A stretch of DNA of 64,000 nt from Beaufortia kweichowensis (Eukaryota > Chordata > Actinopteri > Cypriniformes > Gastromyzontidae), in contig CM032815.1 of NCBI GenBank assembly GCA_019155185.1, positions 5,527,001 through 5,591,000 on the forward strand. The letters are read 5' to 3'. Positions 11,544 through 25,638 of this stretch are shown in pieces. How positions within the stretch are numbered: position 1 is the stretch's first letter; each line of letters opens with the position of its first letter. Both the position numbers and the translations under genes were made by a program. The notes beneath the pieces are model-generated. The model did no database searches and was not told the DNA's origin. It worked only from the letters and a program-made list of their open reading frames with translations.

Positions 11544-14500
11544 GATGGAGAGACAGAGAGAAAGCGAGATGGAGAGACAGAGAGAAAGCGAGATGGAGAG
11601 ACAGAGAGAAAGCGAGATGGAGAGAGAGAGAGAAAGCGAGAGAAATTTTTTATGTGCATAACATGAAAATTCATGTGTATGCTCAATATTTGCAGTGACA
11701 GATATCAGGCTAAACATATATATAGAATGAACATGATATTGATAATCATAGTTTTTAATATTATGATTATTGTCTATACTGGGGTGTTGGCAGGTATGTG
11801 CGGATCCTGGGCAACATGGTCCACGCCATTCAGATTAAAACCAAACTGTGCCAGCTGGTGGAAGTCATGATGAAGCGCAGAGATGACCTGTCCTTCTGTC
11901 AAGAGATGAAGTTTAGGTGAAATAAAAACCCACTGTAGCTCTGTTGTGTATTTAACAGTCAGATTATCATCTGTTGTCCTCATCTGTGTGTGTCTCAGAA
12001 ACAAGATGGTGGAGTATCTGACAGACTGGGTGATGGGAACATCTAACCAAGCGGCTGATGATGATGTCAAGTGTCTTACTAGGTAAAACCCTTTAAATTT
12101 GGGTGGCATTTGTTAATTAATTCAGAAATTGTTCTTCGTGCACTTTCCATGCAAATACTTTGGCCAATCATAACACATGATTTCCATCTTGAAAGTCTTC
12201 ATTTAACACATAGACGAGTTCACACAGCTTTAGAAAACACCAACACATTTGAGTCTTTGTGTGTTGTTTGTCTTAAAGAAGGTAGCTAAAGGGTGGACAC
12301 TTGTTTTGATTGACAGGGATCTGGACCAGGCGAGTATGGAGGCGGTGGTGTCTCTGCTGGCCGGACTCCCCCTGCAGCCGGAGGAGGGTGATGGCGTGGA
12401 GCTGATGGAGGCCAAATCTCAGTTGTTCTTGAAGTAAAGTCTTCACATCCCATATAAAACCATATATTATCTATCATAGGGTTTATACATCACTCTGCCC
12501 CCTACTGGCCTCTGCAGGTACTTCACCCTGTTCATGAACCTGCTGAATGACTGCAGTGAGGTGGAGGACGAGGGTCAGCAGGTGGCCGGGCGGAAGCGAG
12601 GGATGTCTAGACGGTTGGCGTCGTTACGGCACTGTACCATTCTGGCAATGTCCAACCTGCTGAACGCCAATGTGGACAGCGGCCTCATGCATTCGATCGG
12701 TGAAAGAATTAGGCCACTTTAATCACTTAACTCTCTAACATATTTAAAGTAGAATTTAGACACGACTGTCAGCCAAACGTAATGTTCCAGCGGATGAAAA
12801 CACTTAAACATTTGTAATATAATCTTGTTTATATTAAATTTGTAAGTAAATTGTTGACTCTTAGTACCCAGATGAGCCTGTGTTATTAGTTTTGAGCAGG
12901 GAAAAACATTTCCTTTAATGTCATAACTGACCAATCAAAATTCCAGAGCCCCATGTATATTACACATACACAAATCGATCAACCAACATCTTTACATTCA
13001 CAAGCCACTAAACCAACTTTACATGTGTACACTGTAAACTCACAAACCACTAAACAAAGACGTGTGCACACTCAAGCTCAAAACAATTTTGCATTTATTA
13101 ATCTCTAAACCAACAAATGGAGATCGGCCTAAAAGTGAAGCTTTTCTTTAGTTTAGTTGTTGTATTGTGTTACCAGCACCTAGGTCATGTGCGTCAATCC
13201 CAGCAAATGTTTTTTTCACATAATATGTACAGTGTACATACAGATAAGCTTTTGTACATATATTTGATGTTTTTTGTGTTCTTTTAGGGTTGGGCTATCA
13301 TAAGGACCTGCAGACCCGTGCCACGTTTATGGAGGTCCTCACAAAGATCCTGCAGCAGGGGACGGAGTTTGACACGCTGGCTGAAACGGCACTGGCCGAT
13401 CGCTTTGAGAGGCTTGTGGAGCTGGTCACCATGATGGGGGATCAGGGGGAGTTACCAATCGCCATGGCGCTGGCCAGTGTGGTGCCTTGTTCTCAGTGGG
13501 TGGGTACATTTATGTAAATCATCTGCGTGTGAAGCAATTAATTCTACTCCAACCAAATGATGTATTTCTGTCATACATGCAAGTTGGAAAAATTGAATTG
13601 CAATGGTAAAATGTTTGATGTTGAACATCTAACCAACAGCAATGATGTCAGTGTAGTATTTGTATACTCATTTACATATTGAAGTGTCTGTGTATGATGG
13701 TGTGAGAGAGGTCACATTTTTCCTACATCTATTTATTTTCAGATATATATTTATCTCTATATATTAATATCAGTAATCTTTCTTTCTCTTTTCTGTATCT
13801 TATTCTCTATCACTATTTGGGTTTACTTAAAATTATACAATTATATCAATAACACTTTAACAATAATTTATTATTTATTGTTTTTATTATTATTTATTAT
13901 TTATCAATAACAACTTAACACTCGTATTTGTTAACATTATTAAATGCGTTTGCTAACATAAACTAATGCTAATTATTCTTGTTAGTCCAACGACTTTTGA
14001 TTTTAAACTTGTATTAGTAAATGCTGAAATTAGCATGAACAAATATTAATAAATGCTGTAAAGGTATTGTTTATTGTAAGTATAAGACATTAATGTTAAC
14101 AACCTTATTGTAAAGTGTTACCAAATAATCTTTACCTACTACTTTTTGCATGTCTTTTAAATTTGACTTGCATTTCTTTTAGACAATATAAAGCTCAATT
14201 TACACGTAATACACAGCAGTATGTCATCATTGTACAATATATTTAAGCTTTAACAAAATATGCACATTTTCATATATTTTCGAAGCACAGTTTAGTAAAT
14301 GCACTTTTACAAAGTAAAAATCACTTTTACAGTTTACAAAGTACTTTTTTACAGAACGCAAGTTCTCTGTTGTTTTTTCAGGATGAATTGGCTCGTGTGC
14401 TGGTGACTCTGTTTGATTCGAGACATCTGTTATATCAGCTCCTGTGGAACATGTTCTCTAAGGAAGTGGAGTTGGCTGATTCAATGCAGACTCTGTTTCG

Positions 14501-17500
14501 TGGAAACAGCCTGGCCAGTAAAATCATGACTTTCTGTTTTAAGGTAAATCTGCATTTCCTCTGTCTAGCACTGAAGTCAAATTCACAAAGGCAAATAATA
14601 CGGAATAACTCGAACTTGCCATAAGGTTCATTTTTGTGGAAACTGTGTTCTGTTTAGGTATATGGTGCTACATACCTCCAGAAGTTGTTGGAGCCGTTGC
14701 TCAGGGGTGTCCTGACGGGATCTGAATTGCAGATGTTAAGTTTTGAGGTGGATTCCACAAGGTATCTGTCCTACTGACCCTAAAATGTCACTTGTCCAGT
14801 GATTTTACAGATTGTTCAACATTGTAGTTTTCAAAGCGCAAAATAATAGTGATAAAGTATCAAATGTTCAGTAAAAATGTGGACACTGCAGTTTCTTAGT
14901 GTTATTTTTTCATTTTTGTAGTGTTTTTGTCCGGTTTTCCTGTTAAATAATGATCAAGATGTCATTGAAACATGGTTAATAAAAGCAAAGCACTATGTCT
15001 CAGTTAAGTTCATTTTTTAATAAATTAACTTAATTACCAAATTACCATAATTCTTAACCAAATTTAGTGAGGTTTATTTTTAAGAAAAATCCAAGAGAAA
15101 AATATTCTTACTAAATAAGTCTTTTACCATTAACTAGTCATTTATCACTATTAATTGTGCTTAAAAAACAACATTTGTCTTGTTTTAACAATGTTTAGAT
15201 AATCATTTTAATGTAGAACTAAAAGTACTATGTGGGTAAAAACTTTTTGTTGTTGTTTTACTGAACAGCTAGAAATGCTCATTTTTTGTTGTGGTGTCCA
15301 TACTTTTGCTGAATAATAAATTTATCCCAGTGTCTCAAAATAATAATGTAGATATTTTTTATGTTTTTTTAATTTTTTGTTAAGACACAATTGATGTTTG
15401 CAGTGCAGATGAAATGTTCAGCTTCAGCATGAAGATGATTTGCTTGAGTTCTTTCTGCAGATTGGAAGCCGGCGAGAACTTAGAGGAGAACCAGCGTAAG
15501 CTGTTACGGATGACCGATCGCTTCTTTCAGGCCATAATCAACTCATCCGGCGAGTTTCCCCCTCAGCTCCGCAGCGTCTGCCACTGTCTCTTTCAGGTGA
15601 GATGAAAAGAACCTTAACACACAAACGCATGAATGACTTTGTGTTTTTTCCGACTGTTTCTGATGACGCCTATGTCCACATATTCCTTTGGAAATGTGTG
15701 TGATTTACACAATTTTTGTCCTGTAGGCTACTTGCCATTCTCTACTCTCTAAGGCATCTGTCAAAGACAGAAAGGAAATGAGAAAAGCAGTAAGTGTAAA
15801 TGACGGACAGATCTGCTTCCTGTCCTGAACCGCTTTATTAATCTGAGATTAATTTTCTGGCTTCTAGCTAGCTGAAGCTTTGCACTGAATAACATTAGCA
15901 CCTGAAAAACAACCAAACTTTGACTTCTTTGCATGGCCGTTGGTTTAAGAACTATGGGCTGGTGTGTATGGAGGCATTAAGTACAGTGGTGCATTGTGGG
16001 TAATGCCGAATCTGCCACATCCTTAGTGCTAGAATGTGTTCACACTCGTTCAATCTGGAACTTTCTGACTCAAATTTATTTCTTAAAAGTGCAGTTTTTT
16101 TTACTCTGCTTTTCCTTTCTTTCTGTAACAAACTTCATTTTTATTAGACTGTTTAACTCTTAAACCTCGCTAAACTAGTTGTTTAGGTTTCAGTCCTTGT
16201 TTTTTAATCTTGTCTGAAACAGTCTTATGAAATGGTACTACGTTCTCTCGTCCTAGCTTACGCCTTCCTGTGTGTTTCAGGTGGTAAGTCAGCGTTTTCC
16301 TCAGAACAGTATTGGAGCCGTAGGTAGCGCCATGTTCTTACGGTTCGTCAACCCAGCCATAGTCTCTCCATATGAAGCTGGGATTCTCGACAAGAAACCT
16401 CCACCTAAGATAGAGAGAGGTCTCAAACTCATGTCAAAGGTCAGACATCTGCTTCCCTGCCGGATAAAATAAGTCATAGCAAGCACTATCACAAAAATCT
16501 ATGTCATTTCTCACCTGTCCACAGATTCTCCAAAGTATCGCCAACCATGTTTTATTTACAAAAGAGGAGCACATGAGGCCTTTTAATGACTTTGTGAAGA
16601 GTAATTTTGATGCGGCCAGAAGGTAAGAAACCAGTGATGTTTTGGTATCTTCAGAAACTGGATTTTGTAACTGAGTCTTTGGGTTTATCTGCAGGTTTTT
16701 CCTGGACATCGCATCTGACTGTCCAGCGAGTGACTCTCTGAATCACAGTCTGTCGTTTATAAGTGATGGCAATGTTTTGGCATTGCACAGACTGCTGTGG
16801 AACAATCAAGAGAAAATCGGCCAGTATTTATCCAGTAACAGGTGAGCTGTTCAGATGATGGTGTCACCATTAAAGGAAATGTTATTGTTAATGTAAATGC
16901 AGCTCGGGAACAGGTACGTGGGAACGTCATCCAGATTTGTTTGTCACCCAAATGTTTGGAAATTCACTTTCCTTCTTTTAGATCTTTTAAAGATGCTGAT
17001 TTTAAGAGTTGTTTTTCCACCGTTTAGCAGGTTCAACTCAACTTAATTATCTCATTAATTTCAGTGCAACAGTTAGTTTGTGTAAGCCCGTATAGAACAG
17101 CTCAATCGGTACAGCATTGCATTAACAATGCTACGGAAATGGTTTTGATCCCATATACGAATTAAAAAGTAGACAAAGATTAAATGTGTCATAAGAGGCT
17201 TTGGATAAAAGCATCAGCCAAATGCATAAATATAATCTGTAGTCTGTAATTTTCTGATCTCCTCAGGGATCATAAAGCTGTCGGGCGAAGGCCTTTTGAT
17301 AAGATGGCCACCCTGTTGGCTTACCTGGGTCCTCCTGAACACAAACCTGTAGCAGATACTCATTGGTCCAGCCTGAATCTCACTAGCTCCAAATTTGAGG
17401 AGTTTATGACCAGGTAAAGTCATGCACAAATTTATTTTTGCATGAACAATTCCTCTAAACTTCTAGTGGACTTACTTTTGTGTTTTTCTTCAGACACCAG

Positions 17501-20500
17501 GTGCATGAGAAAGACGAGTTTAAAGCCCTGAAGACTCTCAATATCTTTTATCAGGCAGGCACATCAAAGAATGGAAACCCAGTGTTTTACTATGTCACCC
17601 GCAGGTAAGGCTTTTTGAGTTCACTGCATAATTAATATTCACTGCTTTTAGCGCAGCAATCAACAAATCATCATAATCAGAAAATCAGAAAAATCTGAAT
17701 CAGAAAATCACTCCCAGATCGTTTCACATTTTTATTTCTATACACACATGACCAAAAGTAATTTCGAAGTGTTTTAAGTTAAATTCCAAATGCGGTTCAT
17801 TACAAACATGATACTATAGGAAGATATGGCCATAATCCATTTTTAATATAAATCAAAATAATCATTAATAAACACATCTATTGTACTACCTGCAGCAAAA
17901 TCATTTGAAAAACACAAATTATGTCTAGAGTTTAATTTTACAGAGAAATTCACTAGAAACAGATGAAATGTACCTTGATTTACTATTTAATTGTGTTTGT
18001 TAGCTTTTACACATTCAGACTGCCTGTTTTTATATCAGTTTCATCTTTCATAATTACATTTTTTTTATAATGTTAAGCGAAAAGCCGATTGTCAAGCAGA
18101 GCAACATCTACAAAAGCTTCATTACCATTTCAGAGACTAAAGACTCAAAAAGAGAACAGGATGTTTGTTTGTAGATGAATTCAAAGTCCCAAGTGGTCAT
18201 GGAGGAGGAGGTTGATGGTCATTATCCGGTCACTGTATGATCTGTAGAAAGCTCACAGCCATAATCACATGCAGCAGCAGTCGGAACCAGCCGGTCACAG
18301 GGGATGAAGATGTTAAAGCACTTGCTGAAACTGAATTCGTACAGTTATTATAGATGGTGCAGTTGTAGCTTTGCGACAGATTGGAGTTTGTGCCGTTGGA
18401 GCTGCCTCCTGATGTGCCACCAGTGCCGCCAGTACCGCCAGTACTGCCGGTGCTGTTGGTGGCGGGCTTTGTGCTGTTGCTAGAATTGGTGCTGTTGTTG
18501 CTGTTGGTGGTGCTATTATTGGTGGTGCTATTATTGGTGGTGCTATTATTGGTGGTGTTGTTGGTGGCTCTGTTGGTGCCGTATAAATTACCGTTTTGAC
18601 CATATACAGTAGTCTGCATTTGGACCATAATAAGGCCGAACGTCACAGCCAGCAGTGCCACATAGGTTTCCTTTCCTATTGCCATTTCTCTGATACGAGG
18701 ACAACAAACTGCAATAAAAAATGTTGTCAGTATTGACATTCGTCAATGTAATTTGCAATTTCTTTTGATGGAAAATGCAAACACAAACTTAGATCTTTGA
18801 TAATACAATAAATTTAACAAATGTACTAAACTGTAATTTTTTATATTTGTTGAGGTTTGTTTGTTCAAATCTCCTATGCCAAAAATACATATTTTATTTT
18901 CTAAAAAGTCCATAATCCATTGATGACTTCTAGATTAATTGCAGAATGAAGAAATAATAATATTCAAGTTGGTAAATGCTTTAATAAATTCCATTCCATT
19001 AAATAAAATCCATTTTTCATTTTGATAATAATTGTTTGTAGAGGTTTAAGGATGTTTCTGGAAGCAGGTACTTACCTGTAGTGTTGAGTGACGGTGTTTA
19101 TGTGTTGAGTGAAGTTGTGTCTCTTAACAAACCCTGATGCGCTTTATACAGATAAACTCAGGTCACATGATGCGATTGGAAAAGGAGGATTGAAGGGAAA
19201 TATCGAGCTGGCGAGATTTCTCTTTGTTTAACAAATCTTTTATTTGTTTTCATTAGGTAACATTTTAAAATGCTGGCTTTGAGTTTGAATACTCACGATC
19301 AAAGATTTTTATATTAAAGAGTTTTCATAAATGCACACATGTACCTGTATTACTAATCTCTATGGTTTATCAAAACTGGTTTTAATGGTGATGTTTAGTG
19401 TGTTTGTCTCCTAATATTTGTAAGTCGCTTTGGATAAAAATGTCAGCTAAATGCCTAAATGTAAATGTAGTGTTCTTTCCAAGGTGTTGGCCATGTTATT
19501 GATTTATTGAGATTAGAAACATGAGGATGAAGATGATAGTTGTGTTTTAAACCATTGTGGATGCTTTCTAGCTTGTCTTTACTTGACTTTAGTTGAATCA
19601 TTTTTATTTGAATAACACTCCCAGTTGTGACTTTTCAATAGAAAACCTCATTGGGAGACTTAATGTTTTTGTCTTTATATCTTCTTTGGCTGTTTTTCCT
19701 TTGTCGCTTTACTTAAGAAAAATAATTACCTCCATTTTGTCCTTTTCCTCAAACATTACTATCATTTAATTTGGAATACCTTGAAAAAACATTTGGAAAA
19801 TTTGTTTGGAATAAAAATTTTGATCACAAAGTATGAAATTATTGACTTTTATTTACGTCAGTAAGAAATAGTCATGCATTTAAATTAAGAGAATTGTTTT
19901 GAAAATATTATCTAAATTACCAATGAAATGCTTAACCTCTTTCTTGTAAAATATGTGAGTATGTAAACCTGCTTGTTATTTTATGTAGTGTAAGAAAATG
20001 ATTTAGTCCATTATGTCTTGAAATCTTAAAGTGAAACTAATGACTGAATGTGCAAGTATGTAATCTGTGTATTAGCATCTTCATTGTGTATTCTGGCCTC
20101 TTCAGAGGTTTTGTATCACTGCTATTAGTATCATCATCCCGGAAACCGATGTTGAGAGTGAACAGAAACATCCTGAGCTTGTGTTTCTGCCCAAGTTCTG
20201 TTTTGCTCTTTTCACGCTCCGGGTACGGAGAGTAGTGGTCCTGCGAGTGGTGCTGGTGATCTCGGTCTCTCCGGTGGTGAAGAAGTGGCCTGTTGTGACT
20301 GGACCATCTGTAGTGGTGTGGATGTGTGGAGTCGAGGTAAACATGGCATTGTTTTTCGTCTGGTCATCCCTGGTGTTTTGTAGCGACGTCTCGGACCAGA
20401 AGTTTGTAGTGACCGCTTGGATAGATGGATGGCTTGGCTCCCCAGAGACGTACGGGGACAGTGTGTAGGTGCCAAAGTGCCAGTTCTCCGTCCTGTACAG

Positions 20501-22300
20501 GTGAGCCTCCCCGCACGAGTGCCAGGTGTGGCAGGGGCATCCCAACACACGGGCGGAGGTATATTTGGTCCAAACCAACAGGTGGCTTATATTTGCGGTT
20601 TCCTCACAAGCCCAAGGATTATCTCCTAAAGTAATGAGCTTTAGACTCTGCAGATGCTGAAACGCTTCTTCATGGATCGTAGTAAAGCGGTTTGCATGCA
20701 GGTACAACTGAGCCAACTTGGCTAGCCGATTCAATGAACCTGGCAAAATCTGAACTAGAGTATTATGGGATAGATCCACCATATCCAAATTTTGTGGCAT
20801 GTTGGTGGGTACCGTCCAGAACTTGTTATGGCTAAGATTAAGAGCCTTCAGGTTGGGTAGGGTGTTGTTGATGAAGACGACACGCTCCAGTTTATTGATT
20901 GACAGGTCCAGAACTCGAAGGTTCCAATGGTACGCCGTGTCGTCCTTGTTAACCACGTGCAGACGGTTTCCTGAAATGTTGATTTCCCACAGAGCCCGAG
21001 GCAGTGATGCTGGGAAATGCAGCAGTCGGTTGTAGGAGATGTCCAGGATGCGCAGGTGTGTGAAGGAGCTTAGATGATGGTCCAGGTCAGAGATACGATT
21101 ATGGGTTACGTTGAGAGACTGAATGTTACGCTGCAGTCCATCGGGCAGGTGTCTCAGTCCCTGCCAGGAACATTCTACCGTCCGATGACTCTCGCTACAG
21201 GAGCAAACAGCGGGACATTCTGCATGTACGTATGTGCAGGTAAACTGCAGTAAGAGCAGGCAGGACAGCACGGCAGACATTTGCACTGTCACGGTGTTCC
21301 TGTGGACGACACAGAGACGGCTGTATTTGCTTATTGTGACCTAGTCTGAATGTTATCAAGATATTGTGTCTGATTATAATGCACAGGGGCAATTCTGTCA
21401 TGTCGTTCTGTATATGACTCTTTCTTCTATGAAACACAAAGGAAGATATTTTGAGAAATGGTTTTGTGAAAGTCAATAGGGGTCAGTGTTGTTTGGTTAC
21501 CAACGTTCTTTAAAATATCTTCTTTTGTGTTCAGCAGAAGTCAGAAAGTCATACAGGTTTCGAATGACATGAAAGTGAGGAAATGATGAAAGAATTTTCA
21601 TTTTTGGGTGATCTATCCATTTAATCCAAGCAGGTTTAAATATCAATGTTTTGTTATTGAATGACATGTCTGCAGTGACTATTTGGAGTTATCTGGATCT
21701 TTCAGATGCATTTTAGGATTTGTGGTCTTGGTCTTGACTTGGTCTCAGTTTTGGTGGTCTTGATTGTAGACTGAGCCTAAATGTATGCAAAAATGCTGTT
21801 TCTTAGAGATGACATTGAGTCTGATGATGATGAATGCATGTGGTAAATAGATTTGGATGCTGCAGTGAAATACAGTATGTGTCATTTGTTCTGTCTAATG
21901 CATAAATTCACACTCGATCAGTGAAACATTTCGAGATCTTCATGCGGTGTCTCTGCAGATCTGCCTGCACCTGCTTCTGCACTTTGTGCTTGTGCTTATA
22001 TATATATATAAAACAGCACTTGTAAATAATATTATGTATACATTCGTAAAATCATGCCACAGAACTGGAAGCTGTGTTTAATATTTTTTCAGGTGTCATG
22101 CTGCATTATCACTTACCTTTTGCTTGTCATCACTCACTGTGTCCTCTTTCTGACTTTCACATTCTCTCCATCTCTCCTAGTATATAGGTCAGTGTGGCTG
22201 TGAAATGTTTGAAATGCAGTTTCTCTTCTGATTTTATGCTGCAGTAAAATCCAGATGCAGTGTCTTTCTATGTGGGTCCCTATCTGGTTTAACTAGGGGC

Positions 22301-22384
<84 letters not shown>

Positions 22385-25300
22385 GAGAGAGGGAGTGCTG
22401 ACGCCTCTGTTTCCTCTTTAGGATCCCTTCATTCAGCATTCATTTCCTCTGCTTTCTCTCCCCTTTCTTCTCTGTATTACTTTCTTTTTTGCTTCTCCTT
22501 CCTGTTTTTTATGTAACCTGTAATTTCATGCTGTAGATTTGATTTTGTTTCATTTGTGGATGTCTGGGATGAACACTGCTATAATTAAATATAAGTTAAA
22601 CTACTGTGAACTTGAATATTAAAACATTCATTACCTATGACTAGGCCAACAGCAAATATTCACAGCCAGTTGTGGAGTTTGTGTGATTGTTCAATGAATA
22701 TTTGGCTATTTTGATTATGCTGTGTGTAAAATAGTAGAATCTTTTGCACAATTCTGCACCAAGAAACAGCACACAAACAACTTCCTGGTCAACTAAAATT
22801 CTTAGCACGCTTTTTTGGCAATTGATTTGATTGTTCCACACCACCATGTTCCCATCTGGCAGGTGTGTGTGTGGCCTGAACAAAAGAGTATTGGTGTTTC
22901 CAGAACCCTGAACAACCTTTTCACTGCCACTCTCCATCTCTCTCTGTCCCTTTTTGTTTCTCAACCGCTTTATTCTTCCAAAGGCTGGTAATTCTGCCAG
23001 TACTGCTACATCTTCTGCCTACTAATGCTTTGCGCGTGTGGTGTGTGTGTGTGAGTATATTGCGTGTTTGTGTGTGTAAAACAAAAGTTGCTAATGCAAA
23101 GTCAAACAGCTTGACTCGATCCGTCTGCATTCAGCTCTTATTTTACATGTGCTGTTTAGTTTCTTTCATTAGTTTATTGATTTGTCCATCTATCCCCATA
23201 CAAACACAGATCCACTATTTCAATGGGTTCTGCATCGTCTGTTCCAGTGGAACACTGCTTTTGTGTGTTAGCCAGGTACTTTCAAACAGAATGATCTGAA
23301 CTGAGAGGATATTCACTGATTAATGCTTACTAAAAGAACACACGACAAGATGAACCTTACTTTACATAACTCTTTTTCAAATGAGTTTCAGTTAATAATT
23401 AAAATGTTTTTGATCATTTAAAAACTACAAGTATTGTATATAGAGACTGTATATTGACATTTAAATTTGATTTTTTTTAATTATATTTTAATGAATTTGT
23501 TTTTTATAAATATTAACCTGATAACTGTCACAGCAGAAATTGAGTATACACATGAAAATGCACTGCCGAACTACATTTTTAGATATTCGATTTTTTTCAA
23601 AATTTAAGCCTTTAAAAAAACTATTTTAGGTATTTTTTATAAATTACAGTAAAGTTAATATATTTTTTTATGATTATTTTTGTGAAAATAATATTATTTT
23701 ATTAAAATTTGGCAAATATTTTATCTTGAATCTTATACCTGTCCATCAATTTTTAGTTGGTTAGAATACAATTCAACAAGTGAATAGGGAAATTGTTATT
23801 GTTTACAGTTTTATAATCTGTTTGTAGTTCATCTAGTCAAGTTTTTAACTAACACACAACTAATTAACACATCATTGAAGTAAAAATCTGAGTTGTATAT
23901 ATTTTTCTTTATTTTTAAAATATGAATTTCATTTGCAATAATTTATTATATTTTGTGGAAAATTGAGTTCAGGTTGAATTCTGATGAATTGGGACACTTT
24001 TTTTTTACGTGAATTGACTCTAAGATATTTTTCCAAAAACTTATATACAATATGCAGAAATATAATTACACTTTTGTTGTAATGAATAAACTAAAATAAT
24101 TTTGCTTTCTAGCAAACCTTTTTTAAAAGTATTGTTTCAATGACAATGTCACTGAAAATGGTCACCAGGAAATTCAAGCATATAATTTTCTCATTTTGTC
24201 TCAAGGTGAGGTGCTACATATAAAATTAATCTCTGATTTGTTTTATGCAAGTGACTGAAGAGCTTCCGTGTTTGCATATTCAAGACACAGAGAGGCTGTG
24301 ACTCACGAGGAGTCTGCCGTATTTGTTAATTCAGAATTTGTTTATATCATGTTGAGAACTGCTTTTAGAGAGCATGTTATGTGGCAGGTGATGTCTCCAC
24401 CATTAAGTGTAAATTTTTTTACAAAATTTACAAAACTAAATATTTTCCCTATAGAAGTATACAGTAGGACAATCTGGTGTCTGTTCACACATAATAAGAA
24501 GCACAAAGCTGTTTAATTCCAAGGTTTAAAATCATTTTTATTGTCCAAAAAGATAAATCTCAAAAAGAAAAGTAGAATGAAAAGATTTAGAATTAAAAAC
24601 AAACATAAATGCACAAATTTGCTTTAGAAACATCATCAAATGGTATTGCTTTAGATATAAAAAACATAATGTCGAGTTGCTTGTTTGAATAAGTTGCAAA
24701 GCAGTCTTACAACCAGTCTTGGAATCATTCTCATACTTTCCTCTCAAGTCGGGTGCCGAAGACTTGACAACCTGTGGCGAAGCTGTAACAATCGAATGAA
24801 GCTTAAGCTGCTATAGACTGTAAATGCCATCAGGGGGAGCCATGTGACACCGGTAATGATCACACCACTGTATCAGAGTTCTCCGGTGCTCCTACATCAG
24901 GCTCTGTACTCTCAACCTCACAACCGTTCCCCTCCTCCTGAGTGACATCACCGTTCGGGCCCTCCACAGGCGGTTCGGTGCTCAGTTGAACACTCACCTC
25001 CTCGTTTCCATGCTCCTGTGCTGTATCCTCTGACAACATGTAACAGGTCTCGGTTGGTTGCCCTTTTTCTCGGCCATCATCCTTGCAGAGTGATTCGCTT
25101 CTCTTTCTTACAGCATGTAGGTCCACACCGCGGTGATGATGCTGGAACCTGGACATCATTATTTTTAGGTGACAAACATGACAGGCACATCCCAGTGTGA
25201 TCAGAAGCAGTGCGAAGCAGGCCACCGTGAGAGCCACCAGAACCAGGATCAGCGTATTGTTTTGTGGCAAAGAGAAAATGCAATGTTCTTTTGAGGGTTC

Positions 25301-25565
25301 AGGAGAGGGCGCAGTGCAGTAGGATCCTTGCTTTGATTCTTGTTTTTGTTGTGTAGATGTTGTCGGTTCGATGGGATTATCTTTGATGGCTGTAGTACTG
25401 ATAGTTTCTGTGGTTTCTGTGGTCTCGTTTACTAATGTATTAGTGGTGTCTTCAAGTGACGTTCCCAAGTGTAAAATAAAGCACACAAAACAAACTGTTC
25501 TGGTAGTTATCATGGTTCTGCAAGACATGCGAGAAATGTGTTATATATATATATGTGATGTGCGT

Positions 25566-25638
<73 letters not shown>

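Larger units (their letters stand above)
11214..12699 (+). other. nf1: nf1 exons 22-26 (tubulin-binding region)
   Basis: Exons: 11214-11353, 11794-11916, 11999-12082, 12317-12433, 12518-12699 (140, 123, 84, 117, 182 nt, all equal to human). They encode the highly conserved stretch from TNTQFVEQTIAIMKNLLDNH to NLLNANVDSGLMHSIG just ahead of the GAP domain, which in human neurofibromin overlaps the tubulin-binding domain. Intron 22 contains the GA microsatellite and 24-bp minisatellite at 11449-11640. Confidence 0.95.
13288..16841 (+). other. nf1: nf1 exons 27-34 (RAS-GAP domain)
   Basis: Exons: 13288-13499, 14382-14543, 14658-14761, 15461-15596, 15727-15789 (exon 31, alternative), 16281-16439, 16525-16622, 16695-16841; all lengths equal human. 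This is the catalytic GAP-related domain. Exon 28 carries TLFRGNSLASK with the arginine finger (about residue 1192, human Arg1276). Exon 32 carries the RasGAP signature FLRFVNPAIVSP (about residues 1326-1337). All key residues are intact, so RAS-GAP activity is expected. Introns 26, 27, 29 and 31 exceed 450 bp; apart from the dispersed repeat at 13900-14125 in intron 27 I see nothing in them. Confidence 0.96.

Noticed and set aside
17098..17152. Possible tRNA gene from A-box and B-box matches
   Set aside because: Both boxes are degenerate, no acceptor stem or anticodon loop can form, and a SINE tail follows; it is a decayed retroposon.
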